IMG/VR virus record: IMGVR_UViG_3300043775_002158
Coordinates: 41,375 to 105,374 of that record
Strand: one strand, 5' to 3'
DNA from: a virus
Length of the DNA stretch: 64,000 nucleotides
The number at the start of each line of letters is the position of its first letter. Position 1 is the stretch's first letter. Under the pieces are notes generated by a model. That model ran no database searches. It was not told the DNA's origin and saw only the letters and a list, made by a program, of their open reading frames with translations. This document shows positions 50,652-59,108 of this stretch, piece by piece. A program made the translations under genes and the position numbers.

Positions 50652-51707
50652 TTATTCTTCTTCTTTTTTTAAGTTTTCTAATGCCTTAGATAAAGTTTCA
50701 ATCCTTTTATTAGTAAATGAATTGAAAATAGATAAGATATTATTTTTAGTTATTTCAGTATCATATGGTAATAAAGTATCTTTCATTTTTTGTTTTACTT
50801 CTTCTGTTAATTCAACACCGTCTAACCAAGCCAAAACGTAAGTACCTAAAATGTCAACTAATTTAGTTTCGTCATATGTCCACATACCATTTTCTGTCAA
50901 CCAATCAGGTTCAGTATTTGGTATTTTACCAATAACAGGTACATTTGATTTCATAGATTCTAAAGGGAATGTACCAAAAGTAGATTCATCATCAACCCAT
51001 AAAGAAACCATACAATCTTTTAATGATTCTGAAAATTCTTCATAAGACATTTGTACCATATCTTTAAAAGTAATCCAACGTAAATGTGGATATTTGATAT
51101 AGAATTCGGAAATTAATTTTCTATGTTTAACTCTATCTCTACAACTAATTGCAATATAAGGTTTAATGATGTCATCACTATGTTTAAAATTATCACCAAT
51201 AATTGGAGGAATAATGTGAACTAAAGATTCAGGAAACAATTCTTGAACATATTTTTTACTTGATTCAGTGGTTACGATTACACGATCAAATCCATAATCA
51301 CTCCAACGACTACCTACTGGTAATGTCTCAAAAATATATTCTTTTTGTTGTATTAACATTACTTTAGTACATCTAATATTTGACAATTGTTGTAAGACAT
51401 TTGAATAATATTCGGGAACCACAATTACATCATCAATTAAGATATTAATTTTATCTTCTTTAATTGATACGACATCTAAAACATTATATTTTTCACCTAA
51501 CCATTCAGGTGTCGTATATGTTTTATCTTCAACTAAAATTTTTGGATTACTTCCATTTTCTTTTAGAGTTAAAGCAATATCGTAAATGTGTTTTACTGCA
51601 GCTCTAGCGTTATTTTTAGTATCATACGTTAAAAAATATATAACGTTTTCTTTTGTTTCTAACCTTCCTAAGGCTGATTCAATTTTTTCTATGTTTTCTT
51701 TACTCAT
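50652..51707 (-). CDS. GT4/GT-B-like glycosyltransferase
   Basis: 351 residues, two Rossmann-like halves: VIYFLTYDTKNNARAA at the start and IAISCRDRVKHRKLISEF opening the second; the donor-binding region is FGTFPLESMKSNVPVIG, matching the E-x7-E/PLE motif of GT-B enzymes. Only 1 nt separates it from the GT2 gene. Donor and acceptor unknown. Confidence 0.75.
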   Translation of the reverse strand: MSKENIEKIESALGRLETKENVIYFLTYDTKNNARAAVKHIYDIALTLKENGSNPKILVEDKTYTTPEWLGEKYNVLDVVSIKEDKINILIDDVIVVPEYYSNVLQQLSNIRCTKVMLIQQKEYIFETLPVGSRWSDYGFDRVIVTTESSKKYVQELFPESLVHIIPPIIGDNFKHSDDIIKPYIAISCRDRVKHRKLISEFYIKYPHLRWITFKDMVQMSYEEFSESLKDCMVSLWVDDESTFGTFPLESMKSNVPVIGKIPNTEPDWLTENGMWTYDETKLVDILGTYVLAWLDGVELTEEVKQKMKDTLLPYDTEITKNNILSIFNSFTNKRIETLSKALENLKKEEE

Positions 51708-51984
51708 CTTCGTCTTCTATTAAAATTTGATTTTTTATTAATGTGTTAAATGCTATTTTGAAAGATACTGATGTTCCTTCTTGTGCAAATTTCCCCAATT
51801 CTTCGTCAACTTCGTCAATTTCACCTAAAACTCTATCCAAACACATTTTAATCACTTCGTATTTGAATATGTTTACTTCAGTTACTTCTGTTCCGTCTTC
51901 GTCAGGGACTGTTCCTCCTGTTCTACATTTTTCTGTGATTCCGTCAAGGTCAATGTAGTAGGATTTTCCAAAGATTTCAACCAT
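51700..51984 (-). CDS. hypothetical protein, 94 aa, overlapping upstream gene
   Basis: Begins MVEIFGKSYYIDLDGITEKC and is acidic and helical after residue 35. Overlaps the 3' end of the 228-aa gene by 103 nt and the GT gene by 8 nt. Both frames look coding, since the start here is well conserved in character and the overlap end of the other is low-complexity. Function unknown. Confidence 0.6.
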   Translation of the reverse strand: MVEIFGKSYYIDLDGITEKCRTGGTVPDEDGTEVTEVNIFKYEVIKMCLDRVLGEIDEVDEELGKFAQEGTSVSFKIAFNTLIKNQILIEDEDE

Positions 51985-52568
51985 AAGTTTTGTATTTCAA
52001 TTAATTTAGATATTTCTTTATCATAAGTAAAGAATTGATTATAAGTGGTGTTGAATTTAATTCCAGTTTTATTCTCGGGAACTAAGTCTATAATCTTTTT
52101 GTTATCAGTGATCCACATATCACATTGATTCCAATTAGATTCAATATCTTTAGTTCTAATAAATTTTATATTATTACCAAGAAAACCATTTTTAGATAAA
52201 AAGAATAATGTCGCAGGTTTTGCTTTACCCATTTCATCTAAACCCACTAATGTAAAATTATGCTCGGGATTATCATACAAAATTTTGTGTAACTCGGTAA
52301 AGGTAGTTGAGTAACTTAATCCGGCGTGACCAAATATTTCAATAGGATATTCAATAAATAAAAAGTTTTCAAACTCTTCTTGTGATTGAAATTTGTGAGA
52401 ATTTAAAAGATTATCATTTTGAATAGGTTCGGTAACAGCATATTCAAATGTATTTTCTTCTTCACCTTCAATTATAATGTCACTATTAAAATATGATTCA
52501 TTATAATGATAATCAAATTTTTGAATTGTATTTCTTAAAACCCCATCAATACTAATGTATATTTCCAT
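51882..52568 (-). CDS. HAD-like or related protein, 228 aa
   Basis: The ATG at 52568 is preferred over one at 52583 that overlaps a TATATTTT box. The start MEIYISIDGVLRNT recalls a degenerate HAD motif I and WITDNKKIIDLVP could be motif IV, but the canonical DxD is incomplete. The last ~34 residues lie over the next gene and are Gln/Glu/Thr-rich. Low-confidence family call. Confidence 0.5.
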   Translation of the reverse strand: MEIYISIDGVLRNTIQKFDYHYNESYFNSDIIIEGEEENTFEYAVTEPIQNDNLLNSHKFQSQEEFENFLFIEYPIEIFGHAGLSYSTTFTELHKILYDNPEHNFTLVGLDEMGKAKPATLFFLSKNGFLGNNIKFIRTKDIESNWNQCDMWITDNKKIIDLVPENKTGIKFNTTYNQFFTYDKEISKLIEIQNLWLKSLENPTTLTLTESQKNVEQEEQSLTKTEQK

Positions 52569-52605
52569 TAGAAAAATATACAACGAATTGAGTTATAAGT
52601 AAATA

Positions 52606-53334
52606 CTATTCGTATCTATTTAAAATTTCTCCGATGATTGGGTTTCTTACAATATCTTCCATACCGAATTCAAAGATTCCAATTCCCTTAACATCTTGTA
52701 ATCTTTTCTTCGCATCGTATAAACCAGATTTTGTTTTATCTCTGAATTTATCTGATTGTTCAAGATCACCTGAAATAAAGAATTTAGAATTAAATCCAAT
52801 ACGAGTTAATAATAACTTAATCTGTGATGGTGTGGCATTTTGAGCCTCTTCAAAAACAAGGATAGTATTATCTACGTTCCAACCTCTCATATAAGCAAGT
52901 GCCGCAACTTCAATATAACCTTGATCTTTTAATTCTTCTCTCGCCTCTTTACCTATAATTTTATTTAATAGATAATATGATGGATAAATGTATGGATCTA
53001 ATTTCTCTTCTAAACCCCCTGGAAGTGATCCTAATTTCTCTTCAGCTTCAACTGCGGGTCTAACTATGATAATCTTCTCATACTTGTTAGAATCGTCATA
53101 TAATAGGTCTACTGCACGTTTCATTGCTATGTAGGACTTACCCACACCTGCAGGACCGAAACATAATGTAATTTGATTTTCTCCAAGAATATTCCAATAG
53201 GTTTCTTGGTTTTTAGTGAGGAACTTTTCTTTAGGACGTTTGATGATTTGTCTTATCCTATCTTTATGTGATATTTTTTTCTCTTCTATTAATACGGGTG
53301 GTTGGATTGTTTTGGTTCTAGTTTTATATGCCAA
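52606..53334 (-). CDS. phoH: PhoH-like ATPase
   Basis: 242 residues with TTG start (no early ATG). Walker A GPAGVGKS (60-67), IIIVRPAVEAEEKLGSLPG, Walker B ILVFEEAQNA and the FISGDLEQSD segment are typical of PhoH, common in T4-like and marine phages and probably an RNA helicase or ATPase. A late-type motif lies ~35 nt upstream. Confidence 0.88.
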   Translation of the reverse strand: MAYKTRTKTIQPPVLIEEKKISHKDRIRQIIKRPKEKFLTKNQETYWNILGENQITLCFGPAGVGKSYIAMKRAVDLLYDDSNKYEKIIIVRPAVEAEEKLGSLPGGLEEKLDPYIYPSYYLLNKIIGKEAREELKDQGYIEVAALAYMRGWNVDNTILVFEEAQNATPSQIKLLLTRIGFNSKFFISGDLEQSDKFRDKTKSGLYDAKKRLQDVKGIGIFEFGMEDIVRNPIIGEILNRYE

Positions 53335-53367
53335 AATTGTTAGTTTTAAAAGTTCTGTTTATTGTTT

Positions 53368-53377
53368 ATAAATATCA
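53368..53377 (-). promoter_or_regulatory. late-type motif upstream of phoH
   Basis: Minus-strand GATATTTATA in the phoH-dut gap, ~33 nt before the TTG start. Confidence 0.4.
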
Positions 53378-54010
53378 CTATTTTCCCGTAGATCCAAATC
53401 CACCAGATCCTCTTTCAGTATCAGATAATTCAGGAACCTCAGTCATATATATGGTAGGATAAGGTAATATAATAATTTGAGCACCCCTTTCACCAATTTT
53501 GTATTTAATTGAGTCTAAACCTTGAGTTTTCTTAAATGTTGCTTGTAATTCACCTCTATATCCACTATCAATAACACCTACACAATTTGATAGTATTAAA
53601 TCTTGGTTACGTACAGATGAACGTGGAAAAACTAACCCAACATAACCTTTAGGAATTTCCATTGCAATACCAAAACCGTACGATACACTAAGTGATGTGT
53701 TTTCAATTTCTTTTGTAATTGTTAAATCCATACCAGCATCACCAACTTTTGAATATGATGGGATTACCGCATTTGTGTCTAATTTTTTAACCTTAACTAA
53801 AACGCCACCACCCGTCATCGTTGGTTGAGTGTTAATTATATTTTCTTCAGTAACAGGTTGAATTGGTTGTAATTCTTCTTGTAATTTTGTCAACAATTCA
53901 TTTAATTCCGACATGAAATTTAAATCTAAATCATCTTCATTATCGGTTCCGATTGTTTTTTCAAAATCTTCTAATTTTTTTAAATATTCTTCAGCTTCTT
54001 TTTGGTCCAT
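53378..54010 (-). CDS. dut: dUTPase with N-terminal extension
   Basis: 210 residues. All five trimeric dUTPase motifs are present: GDAGMDL, FPRSSVRNQ, GVIDSGYRGE, GERGAQIIILPY and RGSGGFGSTGK. Family members are ~150 residues; here ~72 extra N-terminal residues form an acidic coiled helix (KKLEDFEKTIGTDNED ... LLTKLQEEL). The extension might mediate complex formation. It hydrolyses dUTP to keep uracil out of phage DNA. Confidence 0.92.
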   Translation of the reverse strand: MDQKEAEEYLKKLEDFEKTIGTDNEDDLDLNFMSELNELLTKLQEELQPIQPVTEENIINTQPTMTGGGVLVKVKKLDTNAVIPSYSKVGDAGMDLTITKEIENTSLSVSYGFGIAMEIPKGYVGLVFPRSSVRNQDLILSNCVGVIDSGYRGELQATFKKTQGLDSIKYKIGERGAQIIILPYPTIYMTEVPELSDTERGSGGFGSTGK

Positions 54011-54011
54011 T

Positions 54012-54227
54012 TTATTTATTTTTCTTTTCTTCTAACCATTTATCTAACGCCTTAATTCTTTGTTTAAGGTTGTCATCTTGTGGACGTAAACATATTTCCA
54101 CAAATAAATCGGTAATTCTTACCAATTCTTCAAGAGTAACAGAAACACCAACTGATGTTACATATTCCAACGCCATTTTACTTTGTGATTGACGCATGAT
54201 TTGTATTTCACGACTATAAAATTCCAT
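54012..54227 (-). CDS. hypothetical protein, 71 aa
   Basis: Short helical protein (VTLEELVRITDLFVEICLRP) with Lys-rich end. Packed 1 nt before dut. Its style (RQSQSKMALEYVTSVGVSV) is common in T4-like phages with Bacteroidota hosts, but no name is known. Confidence 0.6.
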   Translation of the reverse strand: MEFYSREIQIMRQSQSKMALEYVTSVGVSVTLEELVRITDLFVEICLRPQDDNLKQRIKALDKWLEEKKNK

Positions 54228-54247
54228 ATCAGTTGGTGTTTAAATTG

Positions 54248-54484
54248 TTATTTTGATTTGTAATACTCTGGAGTGTTCTTTGAATCGATGATACATTCAA
54301 TTGCCATTTTTGCAACTGAAATACTTTCACTAGATCGAACGTCTCCTGCTCTGTATTTCGATGCAACAATCGTCGCCTCTTCTACAGTCTCAGCTTCAAT
54401 AATGTATTTTAATTTTTGAAGACGAGGGTTTCCTGCTCTGTCCATTTGTTCGGTCTCATAACCGATTGTAACTAAATAATGCAT
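54248..54484 (-). CDS. hypothetical protein, 78 aa, DUF4494-like
   Basis: LVTIGYETEQMD, then KYIIEAETVEEATIVASKY and ISVAKMAIECII: a strand-strand-helix-strand order like the small DUF4494 family seen in Bacteroidota and their phages. No known function. Confidence 0.5.
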   Translation of the reverse strand: MHYLVTIGYETEQMDRAGNPRLQKLKYIIEAETVEEATIVASKYRAGDVRSSESISVAKMAIECIIDSKNTPEYYKSK

Positions 54485-54490
54485 GTTGTT

Positions 54491-55711
54491 TTATTTTATT
54501 ATTGATTTAAAAAATTCTACTCTATCTTTACATACTTTTTTTAATGAGTATGTGTCTTTAACTGTTTCATATAAACGATTACCCAAGTCTTCAATCATAT
54601 TAGGATTCTCAACTAAACGTTTCATATGTTTTGCCCAATCTTTATGGTTCTTCTTAGATCCTACTAATAATGCGTTTCCCTTATCGTTGAACTTACCTTC
54701 ATCAACTGCAGAAATTAAATCGATTGTAAATGGATCGACATCACTTGCAATAATTGCCTTCTTAAAGAATCCCGCTTCAATTACTTTTAATTGTGATTTG
54801 TTTGCGTTAAATACGGACTCAACTAATGGAGCTAATGAAACATCAAACGTGTTATAGTTTGTTGCATAACTATTAATATCTTTTGTCCATCTTCTTCTAT
54901 ATGGTTCATTTATGTCGTTATAATCTCCTTGGGTAAATGTTCCTAAATAAGATTTATATTCAGGACTTAATACTTTAAAATCATCTGTGAAAAATCCTTC
55001 GTATTTATACCAAACAGTTTCCATTGGTTGAATCGGTCTTTGTTCTTGTTTACCATTTTGATCAATAACAGTAACACTGCCTCTTGTATCAAATCCACAC
55101 AAAACAAATTGAACTTTATCTTTAAATAAATTGTGAGTTGATGAAATACCATTTGACATTAACTCTAAATCGTGTAAATGTGATGATCCTCCTAACCAAC
55201 CAAATCTTACTTTATCTGATTGGACAGGTTTATTTTGAAACTGTGGTTCATCTTCATTTACCGCATTTGGAAAAACAACAACATTATTAATTTTTAATCT
55301 TTCCTTAATTGTTTGAGCAAATATTGAAGTGGTTGTTGAAACATAATCAACGGTTTTTAACATGTCGATTTTCATCTCACCAATTTTATTCATTTTAATT
55401 GCGTGATACATCGGATGTCTTTGATCAACGAACCATAAATCGTCAATATCCATTACGGTAATAATACCTTTTGATTTTAACCATTTAATTCTATTAATGT
55501 TATGTTCGTGATTTGTTTGATGAATAAAAGTATGAAAAACTACAATATCGTAGTTTAAAAAATAATCATCTCTATCTTCCGCATTGTACGAAATATCTAC
55601 GTGAATATCTTCCGAGTGTTTATCTGAAATGAACACAAATGGATCCATTACTCTAAACTTACCTACACCATGTTTATCCGATGGGATTGCTAAAATTCTA
55701 ATTTTTGACAT
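54491..55711 (-). CDS. glycosyltransferase, GT4-like
   Basis: 406 residues: ILAIPSDKHGVGKFRVMDPF at the N-terminus, VVFHTFIHQTNHEHNINRIKWLK, VVVFPNAVNE, then RFGWLGGSSHLHDLELM opening the second half and VIEAGFFKKAIIASDVDPF as the donor motif. GT-B fold. Fourth glycosyltransferase in the window. Acceptor unknown. Confidence 0.78.
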   Translation of the reverse strand: MSKIRILAIPSDKHGVGKFRVMDPFVFISDKHSEDIHVDISYNAEDRDDYFLNYDIVVFHTFIHQTNHEHNINRIKWLKSKGIITVMDIDDLWFVDQRHPMYHAIKMNKIGEMKIDMLKTVDYVSTTTSIFAQTIKERLKINNVVVFPNAVNEDEPQFQNKPVQSDKVRFGWLGGSSHLHDLELMSNGISSTHNLFKDKVQFVLCGFDTRGSVTVIDQNGKQEQRPIQPMETVWYKYEGFFTDDFKVLSPEYKSYLGTFTQGDYNDINEPYRRRWTKDINSYATNYNTFDVSLAPLVESVFNANKSQLKVIEAGFFKKAIIASDVDPFTIDLISAVDEGKFNDKGNALLVGSKKNHKDWAKHMKRLVENPNMIEDLGNRLYETVKDTYSLKKVCKDRVEFFKSIIK

Positions 55712-55763
55712 TTAAATTAACTTATATGTCTAAAATATAACTAAAAAATTTGAGAAAACAAAA

Positions 55764-56345
55764 TTACTTCGCTTTATTTACACCTGTAATTTTACCCTTA
55801 AAAATAGAATCTCCCACCTTTAATACTAAATTCTCATTAATAGATGATGTTGTAGATGCACTAAGGATTTGATTTAATTTTTCATCCATTACTTTACGAA
55901 CTGTGTTTTCAATAAGAACGGCAATTGCGTTCATATCAATATTACCACCAGACGATTGTCTTTGTTGTGGTTGTGATTTTTTTGATGAAACTCCCTCTTG
56001 TTCCATTAAACGTTTTGCACCTTTAACAAAGTCCATATCTAAAGTTTCGTTTAAAGATATAGATTGCATTTGTTCTATTGGGTGGTCGATCATCGCTTGT
56101 TTAATTGCAGGAGATAATTTTGAGTTCATTATTTTATCGACATTCATATTACCACCGACAGGTCTTGTATTAGTTTGTTGTGGAAGTTGTGATTCCATCA
56201 ATTCAGATGGGTCAGATAATAACATTTCACTATTAACATGACCTCTTTCGAAGTTTCCTCCATCTACTTTATTCATTACTTTCTTAGCTTGAACTAATTT
56301 TTTCATTAAATCGTTTTGTGATATTGCTCCTTGACCTTGTGACAT
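55764..56345 (-). CDS. hypothetical virion protein, 193 aa
   Basis: Gln/Asn/Ser-rich, with helix-forming N-terminus (NDLMKKLVQAKKVMNKVDGG), a middle MDFVKGAKRLMEQEG and C-terminal strands NLVLKVGDSIFKGKITGV. Probably a structural protein of the operon 55764-59055. No family is recognised. Confidence 0.5.
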   Translation of the reverse strand: MSQGQGAISQNDLMKKLVQAKKVMNKVDGGNFERGHVNSEMLLSDPSELMESQLPQQTNTRPVGGNMNVDKIMNSKLSPAIKQAMIDHPIEQMQSISLNETLDMDFVKGAKRLMEQEGVSSKKSQPQQRQSSGGNIDMNAIAVLIENTVRKVMDEKLNQILSASTTSSINENLVLKVGDSIFKGKITGVNKAK

Positions 56346-56378
56346 ACTATTAAATATTTTATACTATAATATACTTTT

Positions 56379-57125
56379 TTAAGAAAACATTAAATGCTTA
56401 ATCTTTTTAATACTTTCCTGTAAATTTTTATTTTCCTCATCTTCCTCAGGATTTGGTTCTGGTTTTTCTGCTGACTTTGGTTGAGGTAATTCTTTTGGTT
56501 TTTCTGAGTCAGGTTCAACCCCCGTTGGTTCAGAAGGTTTTGGTTCTTCTTTTGGTGGGGTTACTAACTTCTCAGGTTTTGTTTTAGGTTTTGGTTGTGG
56601 TAATTCTGTCGTCTTCGGTTCTTGCGGAGCAACAGGTTCAACTTTTGGAGTTGGTTCTATTGGAGTAGTCACCGAAGGTTTTGATTTTAAAATTCTTGGT
56701 TTTTTAACTTCAGGTTTGTTAGTCCAATCTGTCGTCACATATGTTACTGTCATCGACTTATCATCACCTTCTTTATAATCAGGTCTTTTTTGATCGAACT
56801 TTTTATCACTTACTTTTAAATTACCCATACGACTAACCATAAAAGTTCTCCATCCTGTTTTATCAAATCCTTTTTTAGAAACCGATGGTGGTTGAACATA
56901 TGCACGAACAACTAAATTACCTCGTTTACTTAATCCTAATGCCACCGCTTCGGCATCAATTCTATTACCTTGTTTAACACTATCTTTTGCAGGTTTTTTA
57001 GGACCCGTATAGAAAAAAGAAATCTTATTCCTATTTTTGATTGCATCAACAATGGGTTTAGTTTTAGATGTCTTTAAAATATTTTGTTCTTCAAGTATGT
57101 CGAAGATTGTGTTAATAAAACTCAT
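56379..57125 (-). CDS. WYL-like domain protein with Pro-rich tail
   Basis: 248 residues. About 25-115 fit a WYL-type beta sandwich: NRNKISFFYTG, NRIDAEAVALGLSKRGNLVV, RAYVQPP and WRTFMVSRMGNLKV, with the R...R positions of ligand-binding WYL domains. There is no helix-turn-helix. A Pro/Lys/Glu linker of ~100 residues leads to the tail NLQESIKKIKHLMFS, similar to tags in other virion proteins here. A virion-linked sensor or structural protein is possible. Confidence 0.5.
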   Translation of the reverse strand: MSFINTIFDILEEQNILKTSKTKPIVDAIKNRNKISFFYTGPKKPAKDSVKQGNRIDAEAVALGLSKRGNLVVRAYVQPPSVSKKGFDKTGWRTFMVSRMGNLKVSDKKFDQKRPDYKEGDDKSMTVTYVTTDWTNKPEVKKPRILKSKPSVTTPIEPTPKVEPVAPQEPKTTELPQPKPKTKPEKLVTPPKEEPKPSEPTGVEPDSEKPKELPQPKSAEKPEPNPEEDEENKNLQESIKKIKHLMFS

Positions 57126-57817
57126 TATGTTGTTGGGTGTCTATTATATTCTTTTTTAGATCCGTAAGTATTTTTTACGACGTTTTCAGTTCTTCTAAGT
57201 ATATCTGTTTTAGAACCAACGGTTCCATTTTCATCTTTAGGTCCTTTACCATTTTCATCACCGTCAGAAATGGCGTCTGGATTTGAACTATTATATTGAT
57301 TTCTCTTATTAAATTTATTTTTAACTAAATTCTCAGTTCTTTTTAATACGTCAGTTCTTGTCCCAACTTCACCAGTTTCACCTAACTGTCCTTTACCTAA
57401 TTCATCACCATTAGAAATCGCATTAGGATTATTAACACCATATTGATTATTTCTACCATACGTGTTTTTACTAATTAATAAATTTCTATTTGCAATATCT
57501 ACAGATGTTCCTATTGCAACATTATCATCTTTTTGACCTCTACCTTTTTCATCTCCGTCAGCTAATGCATTTGGATTTGTTAAACTGTATTGATTATTTT
57601 CGTTATAAGTGTTTCTACCTAAACTTGAAATTCTATTTTGTATATCGGTTGATGATCCAACTTTACCATCATCACCTATTTGACCTTTACCTTTTTCATC
57701 TCCATCAGATAATGAATTTATATTTCTACTATTGTATAGATTTTTTTCGTTATAAGAATTTCTTGTTAAGGATTCTTTTCTAAACTGTTCTGATATTTGA
57801 TCTAATTTTGTTGCCAT
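57125..57817 (-). CDS. repeat protein, four ~47-aa units
   Basis: 230 residues made of four repeats: each has NxYNxxNLY-type Asn/Tyr, S.GDEKGKGQ and S.TDI..R.. segments, about 47 residues apart. Repeats are diverged, so they are not recent DNA duplications. Asn/Gly/Asp loops suggest calcium- or solvent-exposed structure. It lies between virion-type genes; possible tail-tip or decoration protein. Confidence 0.6.
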   Translation of the reverse strand: MATKLDQISEQFRKESLTRNSYNEKNLYNSRNINSLSDGDEKGKGQIGDDGKVGSSTDIQNRISSLGRNTYNENNQYSLTNPNALADGDEKGRGQKDDNVAIGTSVDIANRNLLISKNTYGRNNQYGVNNPNAISNGDELGKGQLGETGEVGTRTDVLKRTENLVKNKFNKRNQYNSSNPDAISDGDENGKGPKDENGTVGSKTDILRRTENVVKNTYGSKKEYNRHPTT

Positions 57818-57818
57818 A

Positions 57819-58310
57819 TTATAACATTAATTTTTTTATTCTATTAACTTGTTCAAATAAACCTGTTAATTTTATTGATGCCACTGAATTTTTTTCTGAA
57901 TTAGAATTAAATTTAAATGACGGTAACCAACTTGATTTTTTTGTATGTTTTGTTAAGAAACTATTTTTTCTTTCTCCCGTTGTACTTGAAATATCATCAG
58001 CCTGTTTTCTACCTTCTTTTCTATTTTGAATTAAATCTCTCTCACCCTGAAGATATTGTTTTGACCACGTATCCATTAAATCACCACCAGCCAAGTCATA
58101 CCTAATTTTATCAGCAACTTTATCCATACCTTGTATGTCATGAATAATACGTTTAAGTTGACCATATGTTACTTTTTTATCGGTTAAAAGTTTTTTTGCT
58201 CTCATTACCCCATGCACATTTTGACCGTTAAGACCTGTAACCGTGTGGTTGATCTTATCTAAAATGTTCTGTGGTAAATCAAAGTCCCTATTTTTTAACT
58301 CTTTATTCAT
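57819..58310 (-). CDS. hypothetical structural protein, 163 aa
   Basis: Helical (LPQNILDKINHTVTGL, DKVADKIRYDLAGGDLMDTW), basic middle, ending in TGLFEQVNRIKKLML, close to the tail of the 56379 protein and the end of the scaffold. Overlaps the upstream gene by 8 nt. Shared terminal motif suggests common virion targeting. Confidence 0.55.
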   Translation of the reverse strand: MNKELKNRDFDLPQNILDKINHTVTGLNGQNVHGVMRAKKLLTDKKVTYGQLKRIIHDIQGMDKVADKIRYDLAGGDLMDTWSKQYLQGERDLIQNRKEGRKQADDISSTTGERKNSFLTKHTKKSSWLPSFKFNSNSEKNSVASIKLTGLFEQVNRIKKLML

Positions 58311-59055
58311 TATCGTCTTTAAGTCCTTTCAAAATATGGTCTGGTTTAAGACCATAAGTTTTCATACTATTTTTAAGTGATTTTATTTGTTTTGCAACTA
58401 TTGGGTTTATTTCAACCTCTTCTACTTCCTCTTCTTTTGACAATACATCATTATCTTTTCCTTTTTGTTTTAAAAGATTATCTATGTATTCTTCCATGAA
58501 TTTTTTAGGATTTTCAACTAATCTAACCTTGTCTTCAGGTAAACTTGGGTCATATCCCATTTGTCCTAATCTATCTTCCAATTCCTTCGGATCGGTTACA
58601 CCTAATTCAATGAATTTCTTTTTAGCTTCTTCATAACTTGCGTCGTCCATTATGGTATCTTCTGCACCCAAAGCTTTACTCATATCAGATTCACCCCAAT
58701 ATCTTCTATAACCCATACCTAATCTTGGTGATATTGAAGATTGACCAGCTCCCGTTAATGCAAATTCATCACTAGTAGAATTTGATGTTGTCCCTTTTGA
58801 ATTAAGATTTGCTGGTTTTTTACCTTTAGCAAAATTACCCGCAGCATCTACGATTTCACCCACCTCTTCCTCTTTCTCTACTTTATCAGGGATTTCATCA
58901 TAATCTGTTTTATCGGAGAACTCCTTAGCCCATTTGGACCATTTCTTCTTTTCTTTTTTGGGTTTACCCTTCTCATTCGCCTTAGCGTAGAAGAATCTTT
59001 GTTGTGCTTTTGAAGCAAATTTCTCCTCAATTACCTGTTTTATAAAATTATTCAT
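58303..59055 (-). CDS. hypothetical structural protein, 250 aa
   Basis: N-terminus NNFIKQVIEEKFASKAQQRFFYAKANE with KGKPKKEKKKWSKWA, Ser/Thr-Gly centre (GLTGAG-like stretch), Trp/Tyr-rich GMGYRRYWGESDM and an acidic helical end. SKAQQRFF resembles DUF-type motifs in phage capsid-associated proteins. First gene of the minus operon behind a late motif. Confidence 0.55.
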   Translation of the reverse strand: MNNFIKQVIEEKFASKAQQRFFYAKANEKGKPKKEKKKWSKWAKEFSDKTDYDEIPDKVEKEEEVGEIVDAAGNFAKGKKPANLNSKGTTSNSTSDEFALTGAGQSSISPRLGMGYRRYWGESDMSKALGAEDTIMDDASYEEAKKKFIELGVTDPKELEDRLGQMGYDPSLPEDKVRLVENPKKFMEEYIDNLLKQKGKDNDVLSKEEEVEEVEINPIVAKQIKSLKNSMKTYGLKPDHILKGLKDDNE

Positions 59056-59070
59056 CTAAATAGACTTTTA

Positions 59071-59080
59071 TATAAATATC
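59071..59080 (-). promoter_or_regulatory. late-type promoter motif GATATTTATA
   Basis: Minus strand, 15 nt before the ATG at 59055. Confidence 0.55.
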
Positions 59081-59093
59081 AAATGTTATGAAA

Positions 59094-59103
59094 GATATTT
59101 ATA
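59094..59103 (+). promoter_or_regulatory. late-type promoter motif GATATTTATA
   Basis: Ends 5 nt before the ATG at 59109, which it helps identify as the true start of the fibre gene. Confidence 0.55.
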
Positions 59104-59108
59104 TTATA

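Noticed and set aside
59088-59108. Start of the first fibre gene at 59088
   Set aside because: The first seven codons coincide with the late promoter motif; the ATG at 59109 has the usual motif-to-start spacing.
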